Shown here one piece after another: positions 24,263-35,574 of a DNA stretch of 64,000 nucleotides. Position 1 is the first letter of the stretch. Every line of letters begins with the position of its first letter. The position numbers and the translations under genes were made by a program. The DNA comes from Hydra vulgaris (Eukaryota; Cnidaria; Hydrozoa; Anthoathecata; Hydridae): the NCBI RefSeq assembly GCF_038396675.1, contig NC_088934.1, positions 43,830,001 through 43,894,000 on the forward strand, written 5' to 3'. A model generated the notes under the pieces. It ran no database searches, was not told where the DNA came from, and saw only the letters and a program-made list of their open reading frames with translations.

Positions 24263-24870
24263 AGGGAGAGTCACCTAAAACGGGCCCCTTTTCAAAAAAT
24301 AATAGAATCATCTACCTGTAACCAACCGAAAATTACAAACAGTGGTTTTTTCAGGAAGTTCAATCAATGTTCTACAATTTAACATCAGGAAATTAAAGGT
24401 GTAACTATGCCTTACGTTAACGAGCAACCGTTGAACAAAGAAATGCTAGTCGTCCATTTTGCCGTGAAAGTAGTCTAAAATGGCCCTCTTAATTTAATTT
24501 CTGAATAATACCTGATTAGTCAGAAATTGACTATAACTGATTTGTAGATGATACACAACCTTCTGTTTCTTATTCACACTAAAAATTGACACTCTAGGTA
24601 AAGAAAAATCGACAATAACTTCAATTATAATCAAACTATAATACTAAACTAAATATTTAGCTCAATAAAGTTTCACAAGTAGTACTTTTAAATATTCTTT
24701 TTGCCAAAAATTAACAATCAAAAAAACTATTTTTCGGAAAGTTTTCTTAAATGTTTATGGTCAGCTGCACAATATTCTACAGTTAAATTAGTAATAATAA
24801 TTGTCCAAACAAGAGATTTGATAGGGGCCCATTTCACGATAGAGGCCCGTATTAGACCACTTTTCCCCTA
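24263..24870. mobile_element. 608-bp MITE with GGGCC-type inverted ends
   Basis: The left end AGGGAGAGTCACCTAAAACG then GGCCCC and the right end, read inward, TAGGGGAAAAGTGGTCTAAT then ACGGGCC are imperfect terminal inverted repeats. Internal repeats of AAATGGCCC and GGGGCCCAT echo the ends. No open frame. The AGGGGA start recalls the pogo-type element at 25926. Confidence 0.65.
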
Positions 24871-24896
24871 ACATTAAAACAGAAAATAAAAGTAAC

Positions 24897-25020
24897 CGTG
24901 GCGCAGTAAAATAGGTATGCTCCGCCTATACTTGTGCTCTAGGCGAAAAAGGCTCTGTAACAAGGCCGGTAAGTCTTCTGGAAGCACCTTAATAATCCTC
25001 CCCTTCCCTAAAAAAAAGTT
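24897..25020 (+). repeat. Short tRNA-derived SINE
   Basis: CCGTGGCGCAGTAAAATAGG is a recognisable tRNA-like A-box region. It is followed by a TGCTCCGCCTATACTTGTGC arm and a body ending in an A-rich tail at about 25013. The B box is degenerate. Confidence 0.45.
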
Positions 25021-25925
25021 TTTATCTCGCATAAAATTTAAGTTGGATGGTGGTAACTAGAAGCAGTCAAAACTTTTAAACAAACATTTTATTTCAGAAG
25101 TTATGTTTGATTTCAACTATTAACAGGAAAATTGTGAAATTTCTATTGTTGCCATCATTAGGTCTTTTTACTATATTCAGGAACAGAAGCGCTTACTTTT
25201 CCATATTGACATTTTCCTAAAAACAGTTAAACTAAAGTTAAATTAGAAAAAAAATCATCCAACAAAGTTTTAAAAACGTAACCTTTATTAAGTTCATTTA
25301 TAAAGGATAACTAACCTTTAGCGCATAAATCATACCGCGGCATGTTCATGTTTGGTGGAATTAATTCTTTTAATTCTGGTAGTCGTGCAGGTACTATAAA
25401 TACAACGTTTCGACAAACAATCATTACCAAAAAAAATTACTTCAAAAACTTACTATACAAATTATTAGTTTTAGGTACAATATCTACAGTTATGTAGGTA
25501 TAAAGTAAAACACTTTATGTTGAATTGCTAAGCGATTTTAAATTATGTGATTTGATTTCATATGTGATTAATTTTTGTTTAAATACTTTAGGTTTTGCCT
25601 AATGTGATTCATCGTCTTTTTTTTTGTGTGTGTGATCGTTGTTCAAATGATTTTAAAAATGCAAGTATTCGTCGTTCAAATGTCTTTAAAAAATTCATTA
25701 AAATTAAAACGAATCGTATAATTTTAAGTATTGCTGAAATGTTTACCGATTTCTGCCGAGTCACAATTCTTTTAAACAAAATTTTATATAATTTTAGTAG
25801 AAAATATAACTTCTATTTTAGTTGTCATGCACTTAACAAGTAAGAATGAACAATATTACAACAAGAAAAAACTTTCAATGGAAGTAAAGAAAATTTTTTT
25901 CATTTGAAAACAAAAGATTGTTTAT
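25021..25925. other. AT-rich spacer with one unassigned frame
   Basis: An 82-codon plus-strand frame at 25595-25843 (with FFCVCDRCSNDFKN) has no family I recognise and sits in AT-rich DNA; probably chance. Confidence 0.35.
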
Positions 25926-26711
25926 AGGGGAGACCGGGGTTTGTTGGAACACAGGGTTAGTTGAAACATTGAAAACCTTATTATTGTTTGTAATAATAAA
26001 CTAACGAGTAGTTTATTATTTACAAACAAGTAACGAAGGTTTCAAGAACTAAAATACATACTATTTTGTTGTTAGATTAAATATGTTGCCAAAATTAAGT
26101 TGTTGCTCAAAATTTTAGAGAACTGTTTACATAAAAGTAACTTTTTGAGATTTTTGTTTTATTATTTATCTTGTTTAATTATTTGTAACTTAGTATTATA
26201 AAAGATGATAAAATAGTTGACTGTCTACTGAGATGTCTAAGTAGTATTTTTTGTGGGTTTTCTTTTAATGCGCTTTTTAAAGAGCTTTGTGCATGGGATA
26301 CCTTAATTGGATCGTTTAAGAATGCACTGTTAAATAGGGGATTGTTGGAACGTTGTGATTATAATTATGCTATTTTATAATTATCCATACTGGCACACTA
26401 AATCAGAGTTTAAACCAAGGATCTTATTATTTAGCATATGTTTTCATTTATTTAAGTATTGCTACCGCACTTCGTTGATAGCGGTTTGTTCTTTATTATT
26501 TTGAACACGATCCATTGGTTGCAGCTTTTTAATATCGATTGAATTCTTAAAAACAATGGTTTTCGACTCTTCACAAAAGTATAAAATGTTGTGCGTTTAA
26601 AACTTAAACATTTTAAAAGTTCTTTTACTTAGTTTTTCAAAGAGATTTGTTGTTTAAATTTAAATTATTTTTTCAACATACGATTCTAATTTTTCTTAAA
26701 AACTATTTACT

Positions 26712-27310
26712 ATGGCAGACTATGGCATTCCTTATGTGACACTCAGAAGATACTTCATCAAAGTCAAAGCAACACCAAGCACCCTAACCAGTTTAACTGT
26801 GGGGTACCACAACAACAGAAATACTTTTACTATGGAAGAAGTGGATGCACTTACGAAGTGCATATTAGAGGCCTCATATGTATACTATGGCCTCACTCCT
26901 GCAGAAATGCAAAAGTTTGTTTACAATTACACGAAAAAAAGTGAATACAAAATTCCTCTTTCAAAAAAACAAGCGTACTGGTGCAGAAGGGTTTTCTTTG
27001 TTTATAAAAAGAAAACCAGAACTTGCAATAAGAACGCCTGAAGCTACATTGCTGAGTCATGCCACCAGCTTTAACAGGTATAATGTAAATTTATTTTTTG
27101 ACAATCTGAATTCCGTACAAACAAAACACAGTTTTACCGCAACCGATATTTGGAATGTGGATGAGTCAGGTTATACAACTGTACAAAAGTCACAAAAGAT
27201 TGTTGTCAGAAAAAGAGTTTTTTGGAGCAAATTGGAGCTGTCACATCGACCGAGAGAAGAAAATTATATTATACGCTATCGAATATCTGTGACTTTTGTG
27301 CTGAGGTGTA
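26712..27310 (+). pseudogene. Pogo-like (DDE_1) transposase, N-terminal half
   Basis: Pogo-type transposases bind their ends through a Psq-like helix-turn-helix and a CENP-B-type domain, then cut with a DDE core. Frame 1 has the recognition-helix segment GIPYVTLRRYF near the start and a stretch with EVDALTKCILEASYVYYGLT. After a frameshift near 26960 come FIKRKPELAIRTPEA, SFNRYNVNLFFDNL and DIWNVDESGYTTVQK; the Asp in NVDESG is the first catalytic residue. A further shift gives EQIGAVTSTERR, then the frame dies at the TA tract. The second half of the DDE core is missing. Confidence 0.82.
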
Positions 27311-27317
27311 GTGTAAT

Positions 27318-27327
27318 ATATATATAT

Positions 27328-27366
<39 letters not shown>

Positions 27367-27367
27367 A

Positions 27368-27400
<33 letters not shown>

Positions 27401-27440
27401 CATATATATATACATATATATATATACATATACATATACA
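27318..27440. repeat. (TA)n microsatellite inside the transposase
   Basis: TA tract with TAAATA and TACATA interruptions. It has replaced or disrupted the coding sequence after EQIGAVTSTERR. Confidence 0.95.
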
Positions 27441-27863
27441 TACATATACGTTTGTGTGTGTGTGTTATGAAAAAGTGCTTTTTTTTATTATTAAAAATGC
27501 TTATTTCATACTTTCATATAAAGTTTCAACTAACCTCATTTTTTGCAGCTCTCTAATCAAAGTTATATTTAAAACTATATAACTACATTTAATCATAATT
27601 AGTGAATATTGTGTGTTTTTTAGTAAATAGTATTAAGGCAATAAAAAAAATTTCAAAAAGTACTTGCATTTTGGCCACAAGTTCACAAATAAAAAGAAAT
27701 GTTTTAACTAACCCTGGTCTGGTCCTGCCTGGTCTCCCCTTTTAAATTTTGATAGGATTATGCTCAGATTAATGTAACTAAGTGAACAAAAGTAACTAAG
27801 TAACCAAGTGAACGAAAGTAACGTCAACAAAAGTAATATCAAAAGTAAAAATCAAATACTTAC

Positions 27864-28078
27864 ATCCTGCTAATGGTCTCCTCACTTGTTTTGCAAACTG
27901 ATTTAAATAGTTTCCTGGAGGCGAGTACTGAGCAACTACAACGGTAGTTTGTATATCTGGTCGAAATGCAACACCCACACCAATTTTTTTTGTATCATAC
28001 CAAATCATTTGTGTAAATGTACCACTTTGCCAAGTGAAGCCAGGATTTTCGTATCTGTAGTATTTTACACCTTCATAC
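27864..28078 (-). CDS. CAP/SCP-domain protein (GAPR-1-like), C-terminal CAP exon
   Basis: CAP-superfamily proteins (PR-1, CRISP, antigen 5, GAPR-1) are secreted or Golgi-associated proteins with a compact alpha-beta-alpha fold. The exon runs from an AG acceptor (28080-28079) to a GTAAGT donor (27863-27858) and encodes about 71 residues: YRYENPGFTWQSGTFTQMIW, KKIGVGVAF, TTVVVAQYSPPGN. These are the CAP1/CAP2 signature regions. The usual GHFTQ is GTFTQ, so the conserved His of the CAP cavity is absent. It enters in phase 2; its first base G completes the Trp codon TG|G left by the exon at 31355-31580. It leaves in phase 1, so a further exon is expected to the left; not found. Confidence 0.87.
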
Positions 28079-28553
28079 CTATGTTATAAAAAATATTCAT
28101 AACTTTAATTAATGCTAATACATTCAACTTATACCAATTTATTTTTATATTAACAAAAAAACATATTATAAAACAGTAAGTTTTTACAAATCATTAAATT
28201 TAAGGCATATAGCAATGGTTCCCATAAGATTTGACCTAATAAATTTTTTATGTATTTATTATTAATATATACAATTTGTTTTAATAAAAGTTTATTAAGC
28301 GCCTTTATTATGATTTGCACATAGACAGATTTAGTTAAGCAAGCATTATTTTATTGTAGTTTTAATATAGAGTTTTTGATCAAAATAACGCAAAATGATA
28401 GCTAGCGTGTATATCTTGTCTCTATGTAAATAGTAATGATTTTAAAGTAAAATATAAAAATAGTAATGACTTCAAACAGTTTCTGATTCAGGCCATGCAG
28501 TATCAACCATTAAAAATTTAAAGTGCATGAAATAAAGAGTAAACTTATGCAAT

Positions 28554-28582
28554 GATGACTAAATTTTTAAAATTTAGTCATC
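28554..28582. repeat. Perfect 14-bp hairpin with 1-base loop
   Basis: GATGACTAAATTTT (28554-28567) pairs with 28569-28582. Confidence 0.9.
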
Positions 28583-28685
28583 AGAAAGAACGATAAACTT
28601 ATTTGGCACTCAACCTCTACAACAGATAAGAGGAATTTCAGTTACAAGTATTTTTATTTTATTGTATAAGCTATTTTTGTGAACC

Positions 28686-28799
28686 TTGTCATGAAAACTC
28701 AGCTCATGGAAACATGCATGTGATTTGTCATGAAAACTCAGCACATGGAAATATGCTTGCAATGTTGTCATGGAAATATGATGTTGTCATGGAAATGCT
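28686..28799. repeat. Imperfect tandem repeat of TGTCATGAAAACTCAGC units
   Basis: Two 45-bp copies containing GTCATGAAAACTCAGC and CATGGAAA, then two shortened TTGTCATGGAAAT copies. Lies in the CAP gene intron. Confidence 0.8.
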
Positions 28800-29325
28800 T
28801 ATAAATTATAAATATGATTTAATATTATGCTTCTGATTATTATCTTTTTTCAGGTTTTGATTTTTTCTAATTACAACCCTCGGAATTAGGAAAAATTAAA
28901 TCGGCAATAATTTACTGACCTCAATCTTTTAGAGGTCGGCATCAGGTCAGCCAAAAAAAATGCAAAAAAACCAGCCACTAAAGTAACTTTTTAAAATACT
29001 ATTTATCTTTTCATTATATGTTAGCAGATTTTATTTTAAAATAGTTGTAAAAAAATAGGTTTTGTAGTTTTACATTAAAAAAAAAAAAATTTGATCTTAT
29101 TTAAAACCCTCGACCATATTAAAAAATAGAGAATCAGTATGCCAAGTATCTTTTTCTTAAGGTAAATTAAACCATCTTAATTTAACTGTTGTTTCAAGGT
29201 AAATTAAACCGTCATTTTGAGGGTCTTATTTTATGGAATGACAGTTTCATTTTTGAAAAAATAATGTTTGATATTACAGTTAGTAAGGGATGATATTTAT
29301 GATATTATGATGATGATATTGTATG

Positions 29326-29529
29326 CAGTAGTGGTGTCATGGTAGAGCACTCGCTTTATAAGCAAGAGGTTCCAAGTTGAATCACCACCACGCCCCTGGT
29401 AGTACCGCGCTCAACTTGTTTCTCCGCGCAGAGTTGAGAGAGGGTTATAACCACAATTAAGTAGCCTCCCCGTTTGTAGTGGCCTTCTCAGCCTTGAGGA
29501 AGTGAATTAACAAAAAAACAAAAAAAAAC
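29326..29529 (+). repeat. tRNA-derived SINE (family shared with 50032 and 57261)
   Basis: The head GTCATGGTAGAGCACTCGCT and the segment AAGCAAGAGGTTCC carry A/B-box-like sequence. The body continues GGTAGTACCGCGCTC, AACTTGTTTCTCCGCGC, AGTAGCCTCC and GTGGCCTTCTCAGCCTTG, ending TGAATTAACAAAAAAAC. All blocks recur in the two other copies. This copy lacks the 37 bp between GCAGAG and TAGAG seen at 57261, a deletion at an AGAG microhomology. Confidence 0.88.
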
Positions 29530-29586
29530 TGCATAAGCTTTTCAAGATGTTCAAGAACTGATGGCAATACTAAGTTCTGAGAAAAT

Positions 29587-30780
29587 TTACATGTCTGTTC
29601 TTAAAATCTTGTCAATTTTTTTTCTGTCTAGTGGGTAGATACCAGATGTTTTAAATTCATTTACAGCAAACTCTTGTATGTGATCATATAATCTATATAA
29701 CATATATGTAATCATACAAACTAAGATTATCATATTAGTCAAGAGATTTAGAAGCAATCTTGGTAAAACATTTTTGGTAGTTATGTATAACATTTTTGGT
29801 AGTTATGAAACCTTCCTTCGCCAATTTTCCATTCAATAATTACTTTTCTCCATGCTGATTTCATGAGTCCATAAACTTCAAGGTCAAGAGGCTGTAGCAA
29901 ATGTGTACTGTTAGGAAGTAAGAAGACCATCCTAATGTTGTCAATAAATAAATGCCATGCTAAGTTATCACCTATAAGAGGTTTTGGTGTGTTGTTTTCA
30001 ACATGTCTGAAGTAAGGTACTACTAATGTTTGCAGCCAATCTTTAAAACAGTAGCCATAAAACCAACCAGATTTCAAGTATCCAAGTGTCCAACAGATGT
30101 TCACCTTTACACGCTGTATATGGAGGAAGAAATACACCATCAGCAGTACATGCAAACTTAATAGAAACTTTGATGTATTCATAACTCCTTTAGCATGTTT
30201 AGCACCTTTTTGGAATATCATTTGTTTTGGTTTTTGGTTCAACAGAAGGATTAGTTTTGTCATAGTCTATTATATTTTGAGGCAGAACATTTTTTATAGT
30301 TTCTTGTAAATTGTTAAAAAATCTATTTAGAGAACCACATTTGCAGCACACTTTCTACAAATATTTTGGCATGTTCAATAAGATTAAAGACTTTTATGCC
30401 ATCAAAAAAATTATCTTACCCAATCATTACCAGGCAAATTTTCTTTAAAACGTGGACAGTCTATCCCAGAATTGTTAAGAAAACTTTGTATAAAAAAATT
30501 TGAGATCTACTTTATTAAATGCACAGCTAAATTCACTAAAAGTTGTAATTTATAGTGCTATTGACATTTTCTTTTCCGGTAAAAACAAACTCTTTTGACC
30601 AACCACACTACTTTTGCATAAAGCACTAACATTATACTTAAGAGTTCTGTGTGGTATGTTTAGTAGCCTTGCTACACATCTACAAGGTTATCCATTGTTA
30701 ACAAGTTTGATAGCCCTTTTAAGTTCACTACCTGAGTAAGTTTTAAACTTTGTCTCAAAGTAGTTTCTCACCATTTCCAC
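29587..30780 (-). pseudogene. Pogo/Tigger-like transposase, second copy, minus strand
   Basis: Reading leftward from 30780: VEMVRNYFETKFKTYSGSEL, KRAIKLVNNG and ARLLNIPHRTLKYNV (Psq-type helix-turn-helix, 30700-30640), then decayed sequence. Next come SGWFYGYCFKDWL, KPLIGDNLAWHL (second catalytic Asp), IRMVFLLPNSTHLLQPLD and YGLMKSAWRKVIIEW, the canonical pogo/jerky DDE core. After a shift comes AVNEFKTSGIYPLDRKKI, the usual C-terminal block. Several stops and frameshifts; the first catalytic region is unreadable. It sits in the CAP gene intron. The possible terminus GTAAGGTGGGG (30942 inward) lacks a partner. Confidence 0.82.
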
Positions 30781-31354
30781 AAATCTGTTATAAAAAAATG
30801 AAAAACATGAGCTAAAAATTCAAATTATTTGTATCTTTAAATATTAATTTTATTATTAAAAATGTTTTAAGTAAAAAAAATAGTTAATTCAAAAGATGCT
30901 CATTTATCCCATATAAAAGTGCTTAATTACCCCACCTTACTTTAAAAGCCTATATTTTATAAACAAATCATTTTTAAGACTTGAAAATTTGTACGAATTT
31001 ACTTCAATATATGTATGGCATACTAGAAAATATCTAAAATTCTAAAAAATTTTTTAACTACAATTGCTTACCTTTAGTGTTTCCAGTTAATAGTTTTTAC
31101 GGAATTCTATCAATCTACATTGTGATATTTTTGACCAAAGAGTTGTAATTAACAACTTATAATTTCTTAAAGTTACTTTAAGTATTTCTAGTTGAAAATG
31201 AACTAAGCACTAGTATTTACTGTTTTATTTGACAATTAAAATGAATATGTTAAAAGATGCATGACTACCCTATAAAGTGTTTAATTAACCCATTATACGG
31301 CACTATTAACAAAAAATAATATACAAATACAAACCAAAACAAAAAACAACAAAC

Positions 31355-31580
31355 CAGTATTTTACTGCATGGTGAATGTGTTGAGATTGTGATAGTCCTC
31401 GAATGGAATAAATATTTTCTCCATAATCTTGTCCATCTCTTTCTGAATGATATAACCCCCTATTTTCAGACACTAGTCTATCTGCCCATTTTTGTGACTG
31501 ACTTGCCAATACATCATCCCATACAAGCTTTGGTGCACCATGTAATGAACGTAAAAAGTTGTTTGAATACAATGCTAATT
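31355..31580 (-). CDS. CAP/SCP-domain protein (GAPR-1-like), N-terminal CAP exon
   Basis: The exon runs from acceptor TATAG (AG at 31582-31581) to donor GTTTGT (31354-31353). It encodes ALYSNNFLRSLHGAPKLVWD, QKWADRL and DGQDYGENIYS, followed by HAVKYW. These are the first helix, HGAPxLxWD strand and GENI signature of CAP domains. The helix-1 pattern is normally HNxxR; here it is NNFLR. The exon ends TAC TG and joins G TAT GAA of the exon at 28078 to give YWYE, the usual W-Y-(D/E)-E CAP junction. The intron between them is 3.3 kb and holds a SINE and a pogo relic. A 5' exon with the start and any signal peptide must lie to the right. A 39-base open segment with splice sites at 34790-34828 has compatible phase but weak support. 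Confidence 0.87.
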
Positions 31581-31630
31581 CTATAAATATTAGATGCAAA
31601 AAAAAGTTATAGAAAGTAAAATATTATTAT

Positions 31631-32235
31631 ATGGGCAATTCCACGCTCAAGTGTGTTATTTTGATAAAATGAATAAATAAATTCAAATAAAAACCAAGAA
31701 ATCATTGGGTTGCCAAATGTTTAAAAATTTTTAATTTTGATTAACAATGTTATTTGCGTTATTTTTTTTTTTTAATTTTCAAATTATAGTTAGCGCCATA
31801 CTTTTTATATAAATGGTAGCTAAACTACATTCTGTTAAAAGCGTAGAATTGTCCCCGTAAGTAACGATAACTAATTTGATTTAAGACATAAATAAATAGC
31901 TAAAACAATTTTTTGAATAATTTTATGCAAAATAATAAATACTGAGTTTAATTTAAGAAGCCAGGTTGAATATTTAGCTTGAAATATTCAACTGAAAACA
32001 ACAGGTTTAAAGCAATGTTTTTTTGCATCCCGTAAGTAACATAACATATAATCAACTTTAATTCCTAAACTTATAATAATGGAATGAAATTTAAATATTC
32101 AGGAAAATAAATAAATGATTTTGGGATGATTCATAAATATATAAACATCTAATCTGATAAAATAAAAAATATATATTTTAAAATGTGACATTACAAAAAT
32201 CAAAATGTGTCGTAAGTAACGGTGGAATTGCTCAT
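31631..32235. mobile_element. 605-bp MITE with GCAATTCCAC ends
   Basis: The left end ATGGGCAATTCCACGCTCAA and the right end, read inward, ATGAGCAATTCCACCGTTAC are matching terminal repeats. Interior copies of CGTAAGTAACG/A (31857, 32030, 32211) repeat the right-end sequence. No reading frame. Confidence 0.8.
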
Positions 32236-32579
32236 ATGATAATACTTTACAATCATCTCACTTATGCTACAACTATCTCACTTATGCTACAAATTTACTC
32301 TACAATTACACAGGTCTGCAAATTGAAATTTTTAATTTTTTTTTAAATAGTAATGGGTAAACCATATGTATTTCGGCATGCTGAATTTGAGAATGCCATC
32401 CATTTTGACCCATCACATTATTTTCTGCAAAGTGGAAATTAAAATAAAGGCAAAACTCGCAAAACCCGAAAAAAGTCTTAAAAATTACACAAATTTTATT
32501 AATTTTAAGTCATAAAATATTTATTTATATTATATACAAATACAAATATTTATAAAATCTGGTTTTTTTAGTTTCGAAG

Positions 32580-34191
32580 CTTCACTTTGAGCTTTTTCTT
32601 TTATGGTACATTAAATTTTCTCTATGCAGCACCCATCAGTAGTCACCCATCATATTTGTACCCCATTGACCTTGATACCTTCTCTCCATTTCATTGATAT
32701 CTTAGTGAAACCTCTCACCTTGCTCTTCACTAACTGCACCAAGTTTTTTCGGGAAGTAATCCAAATGGGAGTTCAAAAAAAGATGCTTAAAACTCATTGA
32801 GCCTCCCAGATTTTTAAAATTGCACAACATATAAGTGTAGGTCCTTCTGATTCCCTAGAAACTTCGCAACTACATCTTTAAAAGAACTCCATGCTGACCT
32901 TTCAACATCATTCATCACATTTTTAAAGTTGTTATCTTTCACCAGCTTGAGAATGTCAGGACCAACAAAAACTCCCTCCAGCTTTGCTTTAGACAGACGA
33001 GGAAACTTGCTTGAAAGGTATTTAAATGTATCACCATCTTTTGGCAATGCCTTCATTAACTGCTTCATCATGCCAAGTTTGATATGGAGCGGTGGTAGAA
33101 AGACCTTTTTAGGATCAATCATAGATTCAAAGTTCCCGTTTTTCTCTCTGACCTTCAATGTTCTTTTCAGCCACACTTTCAGGTTCCAGTGTTTAGCTTT
33201 AGCACGACTATCTCATTCACAAAAAAAACAGGGAAATTTTGTGTAACAACCTTGCTGTCCAAGTATCACAGAAAGATCCCCCAAATTGTCCACTTGAATT
33301 CCTTGTACTTTAACTTATTCAAGATCAATGGCAAGTTACCATATGTTTCCTTTAAACGCACTGAATGACAAATGGGTATTGATGCGTACTTATTCCCGTT
33401 GTGAAGCAGAACAGCTTTTATACATCAATCAACAGTTTCCATTTTTTAGCTATATATTGAACCTTGATTAAGGACATTGAACCATTAATATTGGAACAAT
33501 AGACTAGCTCACCATCATTGAGAAAAATTAGGCTCAAAATGTTTTTCTCTATATCTATACCAAGCAAAAGAAGTTCCAGGTGTCAATAAATTCTTCTCTT
33601 GCAGTCTGGATCCTAGTAACTCAGAAGATTGTCTTGGGAGTCCTAAATCTTGGATCAGGTCATTTAATTCAGCTTGAGAAAATTGTTAAGGTCCACTGGA
33701 ACTTTCTTCTGATTCACTTTCTAGGCTTTGGGGTGCTTGTGGTATAGGAATGCCAGGTCCATGAGGGAGTGGGCGGAGTGCCGAATCCATGTTAGGGTAA
33801 CAAATTTATTTTTTATTTTTGGTACTATGCCCTTGCACATTGCATGAACAAAAGTAGCTGTCACCGCTGTGGTTTCGATCATGGGAAATAAATCTTTCCA
33901 GATCATGGGAACACCAAAACAAAAAAAGGATGTTTTGAAGGACTTAAAATGTGGTCAAAAGGTAAAGTTAAACACTTTACCTTTTGACCACATTCTAAGT
34001 CCTTCAACACACCCTAAACAAACTCCATGCAGGGTCCAAGATTTGTCCTGGTCCCCTATCTTCACACCAAAATAAGCAAAATACACTTTTTCAACAAAAT
34101 CAGTAATATTTCTTTGTTGTTTTTTTACTACAAACTCACCACAAATATAGCAAAAACTCTCAGAAGAATTTACACAACCTCTTGAAGTCAT
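32580..34191 (-). pseudogene. Uncharacterised high-copy transposon-associated protein, decayed
   Basis: From ATG 34191: MTSRGCVNSSESFCYICGEF, then CLGCVEGLRMW (Cys pairs CxxC and CxxC, probably zinc-binding). Further on, over several frame changes: DSALRPLPHGPGIPIPQAPQ (33797-33740), LLTPGTSFAWYRYR, KAVLLHNGNKYASIPICHSV and FLPPLHIKLGMMKQLMKAL, then GAVSEEQGERFH and MERRYQGQWG near the end. This exact order recurs, from my recollection, in many predicted cnidarian and arthropod proteins of transposon origin with no assigned function. The copy has about six frameshifts or stops and includes a 33-bp hairpin at 33935-34007. No terminal repeats were found. Confidence 0.65.
33935..34007. repeat. 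33-bp hairpin with one mismatch, 7-base loop
   Basis: 33935-33967 pairs with 33975-34007; core word GTGGTCAAAAGGTAAAG. It interrupts the transposon protein reading frame. Confidence 0.93.
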
Positions 34192-34799
34192 TTTTAAAAC
34201 ACACGTTATGAAAGTTGAAACATAACTAAATAAATAAAAGGGCATGGACCAGAGTTTGGGAATTCCTTGAGAAATTGGGCATTTGTATATATCAGGATAC
34301 ATCCATACTTATTATGAAAAATCCCGATATATATGATTCAATACTAATTAACTTTACCACCATGAGTTACTAAATGTTTTGTTTCAGTCTATAAAACATA
34401 ATATTATTTTATATTAAGTTGGATTAATAAATAATATTTATAGTATAATATATATAAGTATATTATATTATAGTATGATATAATATATAATAGTTGGATT
34501 AATAAAAAATATATACTTCGGCAACAAACCTCGTTTTGCGACTTAAGATAGGCCATCCCACAGTATTTTGTGTTTTGCCGAAAAACCTTATGCAAATTTT
34601 TTTGATAGTTTTCCTGAATGTAGCAACCAAAAATACATAGGAATGAACTCTTATTTCAAAGAAGAAAAGTCGCAGACCCGTATTATCTCTAATAAGCTAT
34701 TATTTTTTTATTCATAATTTTTAGTTAAATCATTATTATGTGAGACAAACTTTTTACTTTTTTGACAAATAAATCAAAACCTAGCTTACCTTTTTCAGA

Positions 34800-34970
34800 T
34801 GGCGAGCGAACTATTTTCAAATTTGTATCTAAAATATTTTTAATATTGAAAGTTTAAAATTTTAAGTAAATATTATTTATGCTATAAATATATCGATATA
34901 AGATATTATCAATGATATACAATACTAGTGATAGTTAAATAATAAACTGAAATTTTTAACAAATAAAAAT
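34800..34970. repeat. Direct repeat of 41813-41955
   Basis: Shares AAAATATTTTTAATATT, CAATGATATACAATACTAGT and TGAAATTTTTAACAAAT in the same order and orientation with 41813-41955, at about 80 percent by eye. Each copy precedes a Tc1-like remnant, so this may be the 5' region of that element or an older host repeat. Confidence 0.6.
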
Positions 34971-35574
34971 TAATGATAAAAATAATGCATTTTGGTTTTA
35001 ATATATACAGCAGCTTCCAAAAATTTGCGGACAGGCTAAAAAAAATTGAATTTTACAAATATTTTAACCCATACTTCAATAAAGCTAATGTTATATACCA
35101 GTTAAAAGGTTTTTACATTTACTATGATGTTTGGAACAATAATAATTATTTAATTATTGATTTTAAAAATAACAATTTTGATGAGTTTGAAAACATGCAA
35201 ACAAAATAAAGCTTTTTACATTTTCCAAAAAAAATTGCTAATTTTATGGTATCGTAAACAAGTACATTGATGAAACTATTATAAAGCTTTATTTATAAAT
35301 TATTGAGATCAAGTGATTTAAGAAATGTCTCTCGTCTCCAGTAAAATAAGTTGTTTGTGGGATCAGTTCATATGAAAATTTGTTTCATAAGATAGCACAG
35401 CTTTACAGAGTAAGTCTGATATTGGACAAATTGTGAAGAAATTTAAACTTAGTAAATCTACTAAGAATCAATATCAATTAGGAATACAAAACAACATATC
35501 ATCAGGATAAAAAGCTTTTAATATTAAGCTTTTTTATCTTAATAGAAAACCCCCATTTGGCGACTGTTGATTTA

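Larger units (their letters stand above)
25926..27740 (+). mobile_element. Pogo/Tigger-like DNA transposon (1.8 kb)
   Basis: The left end AGGGGAGACCGGGG plus an ACAGGGTTAGTTGAAAC block matches the right end, read inward: AGGGGAGACCAGGC plus CCAGGGTTAGTTAAAAC. The right flank has TTTA adjacent and the left flank has TTTAT, so the duplication is not clean. It encloses a frameshifted DDE_1-type transposase (26712-27310), which is truncated at a (TA)n expansion (27318-27440). Confidence 0.82.
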
